DNA of 64,000 bases from the NCBI RefSeq assembly GCF_022664455.2, contig NZ_JAKRKC020000002.1, positions 682,001-746,000 of the forward strand, in the 5' to 3' direction. Source of the DNA: Actinomadura luzonensis. Its GTDB lineage: Bacteria; Actinomycetota; Actinomycetes; Streptosporangiales; Streptosporangiaceae. Position 1 is the first letter of the stretch; each line of letters opens with the position of its first letter. A program made the translations under genes and the position numbers. Positions 58,106-64,000 of this stretch are shown here, piece by piece. The notes under the pieces are model-generated. The model did no database searches and was not told where the DNA came from. It worked only from the letters and a program-made list of their open reading frames with translations.

Positions 58106-59902
58106 TCACACCCACCCGACGCGCACACCCTCGGCTCCGGGCTCGATCCGGACGCCCGCCGCCTCCGGATCCGCCCAGGTCACACTCACCCCGCCCGCGT
58201 CGACCCGCACGTCACCGACCTCCGCCCGCACGTCCTCCAGCGGACGCCCACCGTCGTCGAGTACGGCCACGCACACCGCCCACCCGTCGGCGGCGACCCC
58301 CTCAAGCGCGGGCACACTCGCCGGCCCGCCGAAGGCCGTCCCCTCGGGAGCGGCGAGGACGCCGGCCCTGTCGTAACCGTGCAGCCCGCTCAACCAGGAG
58401 CGCAGACCGTCGTCAGCGGACACCAGCGTGACCGACCGCTCACCGGCCTCGGCGCCGGCGCGGGGGAGCGCCCACCCCGTCTGCCGCACCGCCGACCCGG
58501 CCGCGACCCGATGCACCCGCACCTCCACCGCGCCCCGCACCACGCTCACGCTCTCGGCCCCGCCGGCCGCCGACGCGGCCCAGGCGACGTCGCCCCGCCG
58601 CCCCGCGCCGCCCGGCCGCAGCGCGCCACGCTCCACGTCCGGGCCGATGACCTGGAAGCAGTTGTCCGGCACGTCGCCCGCCGCCGTGGGCCCGGTGTGG
58701 CTGGAGTAGGCGCACCGGTCGTAGAGCGGATCGCCGCCTTTCGCCTGATAGCCGCGGTCGCCGTTCCTGATGCCGTGGTTGAGGACCCGCGCCACCCCGT
58801 CGCCGTTCGTCACCACCAGCGCCGGTCCCGGCAGGGCCGCGATCCCGGCCGGTCCCGGCTCCTCGACGTCCGTCCAGAGCGGATGGCCGGCGGGCGCGAG
58901 CAGCCCGGCGAACGCCTTGGCCGCCCAGTACGGCGAGGCCGAGCCCGAGTACGGCTGCAACGTCGCCTCGTGCGGCCCGAACCAGCCGAGCGTCAGCAGG
59001 CCGTCCGCCGACAGCGCCCCGCGTCCGAGGAACCGCCGCACCGCCCCGGACGCCAGCCGCCGCGTCGCCCCTGGTGAGAGCGGGGTGTGCCCGGTGACCG
59101 CGCCCAGCATCAGGGAGGCGGCCGTGGCGAAGCGATAGGTCATTGAGCGTCCCAGATAGACCGGTTCGCCCTGCGCGCCGAACATCAGCGAGTAGCTCTC
59201 CAGGAACGTGCTCAGCCGGCGCTCGTGCTCGGGCATCGCCGTCCCGGACAGCAGGCCGTACAGGATGGGGTAGAAGTGCAGGGCCCACCCGTTGTAGTGG
59301 TCGAAGGCCCGGTTGTCGCCGTCGGTGTACCAGCCGTCCCCGGCGTACCAGTCCTCGATGCGGGCGAGCCCGCGCGCGACGGCGGCCCACGCGTCCTCCT
59401 CGCGGATGCCGGTCCCGGCCAGGAAGCCGCCGACGGTGACGGGGAACAGCCACCAGTTGTTCGGCGCGGGCTCGTGGTCGAACACCGTGGCCAGGTAGCC
59501 GCCGAGCCGCCGCCGTTCGACGTCGGTGAAGGTGTCCCACAGGTGCTCGCGGGTCAGCCAGAGCCCCAGCGCCAGGGACGCCGCCTCCACCATCGGCTGG
59601 AACCGGTCGGCCACGGCCGGCCAGCTGTCCGGCCCGCTGGTGAACCCGCGCCGGTACGGCTCCAGCAGCTCGGCGGGCCCGCCCCCGGCCACGCGGAAGG
59701 CCGCGATGAGGAACGTCCTGGCGAACCCCTCCATGCCGTCGCAGTCGGACCAGCTCGCCCGGCCGGGCAGCCGGATCGCCGCGCCGTCCGCTGACCGGTA
59801 CGGCTCGACGGCGGCCAGCAGGCCGTCGGCCAGGGCCTCCCAGTGCGTCCTGGTCCAGCCCGTGTACGGGCTCAGCGATCGATCCTCCGGCGGCAGCTCC
59901 AA
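58106..59902 (-). CDS. DUF2264 protein (hydrolase-like alpha/alpha toroid)
   Basis: A 598-residue cytoplasmic protein of the DUF2264 family. LSPYTGWTRTHWEALADGLLAAVEPYRS, ANNWWLFPV-like APNNWWLFPVTVG, FDHYNGWALHFYPILYG and RGYQAKGGDPLYDRCAYSSHT are its conserved blocks. The family is predicted to act on sugar polymers because it occurs in glycan loci, but no activity is proven. The start is TTG 59902, with AGGAG six bases upstream and the conserved sequence beginning at once. A LacI-type palindrome lies 41 bp upstream. Confidence 0.85.
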   Translation of the reverse strand: MELPPEDRSLSPYTGWTRTHWEALADGLLAAVEPYRSADGAAIRLPGRASWSDCDGMEGFARTFLIAAFRVAGGGPAELLEPYRRGFTSGPDSWPAVADRFQPMVEAASLALGLWLTREHLWDTFTDVERRRLGGYLATVFDHEPAPNNWWLFPVTVGGFLAGTGIREEDAWAAVARGLARIEDWYAGDGWYTDGDNRAFDHYNGWALHFYPILYGLLSGTAMPEHERRLSTFLESYSLMFGAQGEPVYLGRSMTYRFATAASLMLGAVTGHTPLSPGATRRLASGAVRRFLGRGALSADGLLTLGWFGPHEATLQPYSGSASPYWAAKAFAGLLAPAGHPLWTDVEEPGPAGIAALPGPALVVTNGDGVARVLNHGIRNGDRGYQAKGGDPLYDRCAYSSHTGPTAAGDVPDNCFQVIGPDVERGALRPGGAGRRGDVAWAASAAGGAESVSVVRGAVEVRVHRVAAGSAVRQTGWALPRAGAEAGERSVTLVSADDGLRSWLSGLHGYDRAGVLAAPEGTAFGGPASVPALEGVAADGWAVCVAVLDDGGRPLEDVRAEVGDVRVDAGGVSVTWADPEAAGVRIEPGAEGVRVGWV

Positions 59903-59942
59903 CGCGACTCCTGAATGCTCGGCGGCAGGCGGACGGACGGAC

Positions 59943-59956
59943 GGAAAACGCTTTCC
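59943..59956. promoter_or_regulatory. LacI-type operator upstream of the DUF2264 gene
   Basis: GGAAAACGCTTTCC, with 6 of 7 arm positions symmetrical around a central CG, a usual LacI-family layout. It differs from the two operators of the first sugar locus. Apart from this and the leader peptide below, 59903-60227 holds nothing I recognise. Confidence 0.5.
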
Positions 59957-60192
59957 GCACCTCCGACTGTAGTGACCGTCCCGCCGAGGACACAACCGCC
60001 GCCCGCGAACCGGCACCTCGCCTCGCCCAAACTCACCCCGGAACCGGTGACATTTGCATCTGTCGGCCCAGGCCCGCCCAGTCCAAGGTGAGTATCCGAA
60101 AGCCCGCCTCCCTTCACGCGCACAAACCACGCAACTCCCTCCCACGCCCCGCCCACGAGCTGACCACCCGCCTCCGGAAGCAACAGGAGGCG

Positions 60193-60231
60193 ATGACGCA
60201 AGGCGACAGACACAAGGCGAGGTCCGCATGA
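60193..60231 (+). CDS. Putative 12-residue leader peptide
   Basis: ATG 60193 has AGGAGG two bases upstream and encodes MTQGDRHKARSA before a TGA that overlaps the kinase-like start as ATGA. Translation of the peptide may therefore deliver ribosomes to the next gene. Confidence 0.35.
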   Translation: MTQGDRHKARSA

Positions 60232-61343
60232 CCCTGCAGATCACGCGCGGCAGGCCCCCGCGCCCGGCCGTCACCGCCACCCGCGCGGCGCCTCTACCCT
60301 GGTCTCCGGTCACACGCGAACGGTCGGGGGGTGAGCCCACGGTGTCCCTGAGGTCCGAAAGCCTGGTGCGGCTGGCCCCGGCGGGCCTGGTGACGGGCGC
60401 CGCCGCGGTGCTGCCGCTGCTGCAGGTCGTGCTGGGGTTCGGCTACCTGGGCAACGACACCCGCACCGGCCTGGTCAGCCTCGCGGCCACCGCGGCCTAC
60501 CTGCCGCTGCACCTCCGGCACGTGTGGTACGCCGCCCACGCGGCCCGCCCGCCGGCCGCCTACGCGACCCTCGCGGTGGTGACCGTGATCATCGTCAGCG
60601 CCACGCCCTGGGCCGGGACCATGTGGCCGAGGGCCTACGTGGGCCTCATCGTGTCGGCGCTCCTGGTGCTGCCCGCTCCGTGGTCGTACGTCGTGTACGC
60701 GACGGTGCCGGTCGCCACCGTGCCGGTGGCCCGGGCGCTCGGGCTGCCGTGGACGTCCGTGCCGTGGCTGCTGTTCTCGGTGGTGGCAGGAAGCACGGCG
60801 ATGCTGCTGATGATCTGGCTCGCCGCGGCGCTCACCCGGTTGCGGGCGGCCCGCGAGGCGCTGGCGCAGCAGGCGGTTACCCAGGAACGCCGCCGCATCG
60901 ACGACGACCTGCGCCGCACCCTGGGCGGCGCGCTGGAGGCGATCGCGGCCCGCGGCGAGCGGGCGGGCGGCCGGCTCGCGCGGGGAGAGCAGGCCGGCCT
61001 GGCGGACGAGCTCACCGCGCTCGCCGACGACTCCAGGCGCACCCTCGCCGAGGCCAGGCAGCGCGTCCGCGGCTACCGGCAGCCGTCGTTGCGGGCCGAG
61101 CTGGAGACCGTCGCCACCCTGCTGTCCGCGGCCGGGATCGAGACCCGCCTCGACCTGCCCACGTCCGGCATGCCGGACACGATCGCGCCGGGGCCGCGAG
61201 CCGCCCTGCGCGCCACCGTCACGCGCCTGCTGCGCGACGACACCGTACGCACCTGCGAGATCACGGTGGTCGGCCCGAACGGCCGGGTCCGCCTGGAGCT
61301 GCGCAGCGACCTCGTCGACGAGACGATCGAGGTGCCGGCATGA
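60228..61343 (+). CDS. Degenerate DesK-like histidine kinase (no phospho-acceptor)
   Basis: A 371-residue protein with six membrane helices (LVTGAAAVLPLLQVV to STAMLLMIWLAAAL) and a dimerisation helix. The HisKA_3 motif reads RRIDDDLRRTLGGAL where active kinases have DLHD: both His and Asp are Arg (229, 230). The ATP-binding region is short and has no clear N or G box. It overlaps the next, complete kinase by 4 bp. It probably works as a non-catalytic partner or sensor. An in-frame GTG at 60342 is an alternative start and still leaves all helices. Confidence 0.82.
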   Translation: MTLQITRGRPPRPAVTATRAAPLPWSPVTRERSGGEPTVSLRSESLVRLAPAGLVTGAAAVLPLLQVVLGFGYLGNDTRTGLVSLAATAAYLPLHLRHVWYAAHAARPPAAYATLAVVTVIIVSATPWAGTMWPRAYVGLIVSALLVLPAPWSYVVYATVPVATVPVARALGLPWTSVPWLLFSVVAGSTAMLLMIWLAAALTRLRAAREALAQQAVTQERRRIDDDLRRTLGGALEAIAARGERAGGRLARGEQAGLADELTALADDSRRTLAEARQRVRGYRQPSLRAELETVATLLSAAGIETRLDLPTSGMPDTIAPGPRAALRATVTRLLRDDTVRTCEITVVGPNGRVRLELRSDLVDETIEVPA

Positions 61344-62671
61344 GCCCGTCGATCCCGCCCCCGTGGGTGCTGCGCCACCCGCACTGGCCGCTGATCGCCC
61401 TGCACGTCCCGCTGACCCTCCAGGTGCCGGTCTACACGATCCTCGGCATGGACGGCCCGCCCGGCGATCCGCTCGTCGCGATCCTGCTGGCGGCCCTGGC
61501 CGGCGCGATCCAGCTCCGGCACAGCCTCGCCGCCGCCCGGGGCGAGCGTCCGGCCGGGTGGCCCCTGACCCTGACCGCGATCATCCTCATCGCGGACGTG
61601 CCGATCTGGTGGCTCGGCTCCAACTGGGAGGGCTTCGGCATCTTCGCCCTGGCCTCTTCGGTGGTGCTGCTGCGCGGGCGGCTGATGCCGGCCGTCGCCG
61701 TCGTCCAACTGCTGATCAACGCCGCGCGGGAGATGCTCGTGACGGTGCAGGCGGACGACTGGACGGTCCCGCAGCTGTTGCTCATGGGCCTGTACGCCGT
61801 CATCGCCACCAGTCTGTACGCGGCCGCTCTGGTCGGGGGCGCCCGGCTCGCCCTGCTGGTGACCGAGCTCGACGCCACCCGCGCCGAGCTCGCCGCCACG
61901 GCGGTCGGCGAGGAGCGCATCAGGGTCTCGCGCGACCTGCACGACCTGCTCGGCCAGAGCCTGTCGGCCATCGCGCTCAAAGGCGACCTCGCGCTGCGGC
62001 TGCTGATCAACGACACCGAGGCCGCCCGCGCCGAGATCGAGAGCCTCACCGGCGTGGCCCGCGACGCCCTGCGCGACGTACGCGCGATCACCCGCGACGA
62101 GCACGCCGTGTCGCTGCGCACCGAGATCGACGGCGCCGCGGCCCTGCTCCACGCCGCCGGGGTCGAGACCCGCCTCGACGTGGCCGACCTGCCGCCGCTG
62201 ACGGGCCCCGCCCAGGACGCGCTGGCCTGGGCCATCCGCGAGGGCACCACCAACCTGCTGCGCCACAGCGACGCCCGCACCTGCGCCATCATCCTGTCCC
62301 GCGACGACGGCAAGGTGCACCTGGAGATCGTCAACGACGGCGTCCGCGCCCTCACGGACGACCCGACCCCGGCCCGCCCGGCCCCTGGACGACCGACCCC
62401 AGCTCACTTGAGCTCAGCGCAATTGACCGCTGCGGCGTCGGCTGGATCAACCTCGAACGGGTCGAGCTCGGCCGGCACCGTCGATCCGAGCCCCGGCGGC
62501 GGCAACCGCCATGGCACTGCGAGCGACGGCGCAGGGCGAGCCGTCGTCGGCCACGGGTCAGGCCTGTCCGGGGTGGCCGAACGGGTCCGGGCCGTGTCCG
62601 GCTCGTCGGCCGCCACCGTCCGCGACGGCCGGTTCCGGCTGTCGGTCGAGGTCCCTGAGGAGGCAGTGTGA
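61340..62671 (+). CDS. DesK-like sensor histidine kinase
   Basis: A 443-residue membrane kinase: five or six helices, then HisKA_3 with His201 in VSRDLHDLLGQSLSAI, N-box IREGTTNLLRHSDA, the NDGV segment and G-box GSGLSGVAERV. A low-complexity Pro/Ser/Ala insert of about 70 residues splits the ATP-binding domain before the G-box. It is translationally coupled to the degenerate kinase before it and, by GTGA, to the response regulator after it. The signal is unknown; DesK relatives sense membrane state or cell-wall stress. Confidence 0.9.
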   Translation: MSPSIPPPWVLRHPHWPLIALHVPLTLQVPVYTILGMDGPPGDPLVAILLAALAGAIQLRHSLAAARGERPAGWPLTLTAIILIADVPIWWLGSNWEGFGIFALASSVVLLRGRLMPAVAVVQLLINAAREMLVTVQADDWTVPQLLLMGLYAVIATSLYAAALVGGARLALLVTELDATRAELAATAVGEERIRVSRDLHDLLGQSLSAIALKGDLALRLLINDTEAARAEIESLTGVARDALRDVRAITRDEHAVSLRTEIDGAAALLHAAGVETRLDVADLPPLTGPAQDALAWAIREGTTNLLRHSDARTCAIILSRDDGKVHLEIVNDGVRALTDDPTPARPAPGRPTPAHLSSAQLTAAASAGSTSNGSSSAGTVDPSPGGGNRHGTASDGAGRAVVGHGSGLSGVAERVRAVSGSSAATVRDGRFRLSVEVPEEAV

Positions 62672-63273
62672 TCCGCGTGCTGATCGCCGAGGACATGCAC
62701 ATGATCCGGTCCGCACTGGTCGCGCTGCTGTCACTCGAGGACGACATGGAGGTCGTCGCCGAGATCGAGCGCGGCGACGAGGTCCTGGCGACGGCGCTGC
62801 GGGTGCGCCCGGACGTCGCCGTCCTCGACATCGACATGCCCGGCCTGGACGGCCTGTCGGCCGCCGAGCTACTGGCCGAGCAGCTACCCGGCTGCCGCGC
62901 CCTCGTGCTCACCGGGCTGAGCCAGCCCGGCAATCTCCTGCGCGCGCTGAAGGTCCACGTGCGGGGTTTCATCGTCAAGGACGCACCCGCGCAGACCCTC
63001 ACCGACGGCATCCGCCGCATCGCCCGCGGCGAACGCGTGATCGACCCCGAACTCGTCGCGGCGGCCCTGGAGACCGGCAGCAGCCCGCTCACCGCCCGGG
63101 AGACCGAGGTCCTGCGGGTCGCCGCCAGCGGCGTCCGCACCGCCCAGATCGCCACCCAGCTCTCCCTGTCGCAGGCCACCGTGCGCAACTACCTGTCGAA
63201 CGCGATCAGCAAGGTGGGCGCCCGCAACCGCATCGACGCCATCCGCATCTCCCGCGACGCCGGCTGGCTCTGA
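62668..63273 (+). CDS. DesR/NarL-type response regulator
   Basis: A 201-residue regulator. The receiver has acidic residues in LIAEDMHMIR, phospho-acceptor Asp54 in VAVLDIDMPG and Lys in FIVKDAP. The LuxR-type HTH is LTARETEVLRVAASGVRTAQIATQL with TVRNYLSNAISKVGARNR, as in DesR. It begins at GTG 62668, overlapping the kinase stop. It completes a three-gene signalling operon. Confidence 0.94.
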   Translation: MIRVLIAEDMHMIRSALVALLSLEDDMEVVAEIERGDEVLATALRVRPDVAVLDIDMPGLDGLSAAELLAEQLPGCRALVLTGLSQPGNLLRALKVHVRGFIVKDAPAQTLTDGIRRIARGERVIDPELVAAALETGSSPLTARETEVLRVAASGVRTAQIATQLSLSQATVRNYLSNAISKVGARNRIDAIRISRDAGWL

Positions 63274-63551
63274 CCCGCCCACTCACCCCCGACGCCACCG
63301 GATTCGGCCCGCCCCTCAGCCCAACCCGCCCGTCAGCCCCAATGCCGGGAAGTCGCGGGCTTGGGGCACGCCGGGTTCGGCATGGATGGCGTGCAGGAGG
63401 TTCTCCACCATGCGCACCGACGGGACGGGCCGGGCGTCGTCGCGCCCTGGCACGCCGTGGCCGGCACCCAGGCCCGGGCGGTGGTCGCGCGGGCGGAGGC
63501 CGTCATGGGCCGAGCGTCGCCCTTCCAGGCGGGGCGCGCCTGAGTGGGCGG
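63274..63551. other. Gene-poor segment
   Basis: No gene can be supported. A plus-strand frame (63361-63543) and a minus-strand frame (VRMVENLLHAIHAEPG) both have coding-like third positions but lack a ribosome site and a recognisable family. One may be a remnant. Confidence 0.4.
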
Positions 63552-64000
63552 CTACTCGGAATCGCCGATCTGCGCGCTCGCACCCGGCGTCAGGCGGTGG
63601 TAGCGGGCCGTGGTGCCGGGGCCGTGCTCGCCCAGGATGCCGCCGAGCACCGTGGTGCCGACGTCGTTCAGAGCGCCGTCGTGGATGGCGTAGGCGTCCC
63701 GCGGGCCGACCTCGCGGACGTAGTCGATCAGCTGGCCGGTGGTGGACCAGGGGGCGTGCACCGGCAGCAGCAGCGTGCCGACGGCGGCGTCGGGGACGGT
63801 CAGGGCGTCTCCGGGGTGGAACAGGACGTCGTCGATGAGGAAACCGACGTTGGTGATGCGGGGGATGTCGGGGTGGATGACCGCGTGCCAGGCGCCGTGG
63901 ACCTTCACGTCGAACCCGGCCGCGCCGAACGCCGCGCCTTCCCCGACCGCCGTGACCCGCGTGCCGAGGCCGTCCAGCTGTCCGGCCACCGAGGAGTCGG
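63552..64000 (-). CDS. MBL-fold metallohydrolase, C-terminal part (5' end off window)
   Basis: About 149 residues of a UlaG-like metallo-beta-lactamase-fold protein, open at the right edge. The visible core has VGFLIDDVLFHPGDAL, LLPVHAPWSTTGQLIDYV and a late His in YAIHDGALNDVG, the distal metal-ligand segments. The HxHxDH motif lies off the window. Substrate unknown. Confidence 0.82.
   Translation of the reverse strand, partial: DSSVAGQLDGLGTRVTAVGEGAAFGAAGFDVKVHGAWHAVIHPDIPRITNVGFLIDDVLFHPGDALTVPDAAVGTLLLPVHAPWSTTGQLIDYVREVGPRDAYAIHDGALNDVGTTVLGGILGEHGPGTTARYHRLTPGASAQIGDSE

Noticed and set aside
63361..63543. A 60-residue plus-strand frame near the right edge.
   Set aside because: It has no ribosome site or recognisable family and the opposite strand looks equally coding-like.

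Overview
This is a gene-dense, very GC-rich window with strong G/C bias at third codon positions, many GTG/TTG starts, Tat and lipobox signals, ECF and LuxR regulators, and large carbohydrate-use loci. It suggests a filamentous actinomycete, most plausibly Streptosporangiaceae (Nonomuraea-like). That placement is an inference from style, not from a marker gene. I saw no rRNA, tRNA, CRISPR array or transposase gene.

Layout. 1-2.8 kb: the end of a SAM methyltransferase and a secreted PL8 polysaccharide lyase. 2.8-10.6 kb: a minus-strand sugar operon (binding protein, two permeases, GH127 beta-L-arabinofuranosidase, clan-A glycosidase with CBM35) below a LacI regulator, with two copies of one 14-bp operator. 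10.8-13.1 kb: a two-gene conflict-type system, an EACC1 adaptor followed by a caspase-like protease carrying a transmembrane helix and a seven-blade WD40 propeller. 13.2-20.3 kb: F420-type PPOX protein, two secreted ricin-type lectins, an esterase, a DUF3887 protein, a VOC protein, a duplicated pair of small secreted proteins and an orphan cytochrome b. 20.4-32.8 kb: an alcohol dehydrogenase missing its Rossmann core, photolyase, a pseudokinase, an ECF41 sigma factor whose two predicted promoters drive an epimerase-like gene and a frameshifted ltrA, two large proteins of unknown function and an Arg/Trp-rich micropeptide.

33-41.6 kb: a second sugar locus (permeases, DUF4832 protein, binding protein, GH36 alpha-galactosidase, ROK regulator) with two copies of a TTGACA-type promoter and a broken DeoR regulator beside it. 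41.6-45.7 kb: the glycerol module glpK-glpF and divergent glpD. 45.7-48.4 kb: a siderophore/cobalamin-type ABC importer whose permease has an internal deletion. 48.5-50.4 kb: a two-component pair with a frameshifted kinase. 50.5-56 kb: carotenoid hydratase-like protein, MEDS/STAS sensor, a frameshifted HTH membrane protein and a second kinase-like membrane protein. 56-60 kb: a LacI gene that has lost its DNA-binding domain and is fused head to head with the tail of a CBM32 protein (a deletion scar), an M23 peptidase and a DUF2264 hydrolase behind a LacI-type operator. 60.2-63.3 kb: a DesK/DesR-like cluster of one degenerate kinase, one active-looking kinase and a regulator. The right edge holds a partial metallo-beta-lactamase-fold protein.

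The window joins secreted polysaccharide breakdown, sugar and glycerol uptake, iron or cobalamin uptake and signalling. It also holds an unusual number of damaged genes: three with frameshifts, two with internal in-frame deletions, two truncated regulators and one deletion junction. Genome decay or assembly error in GC-rich sequence should be told apart before conclusions rest on those genes.
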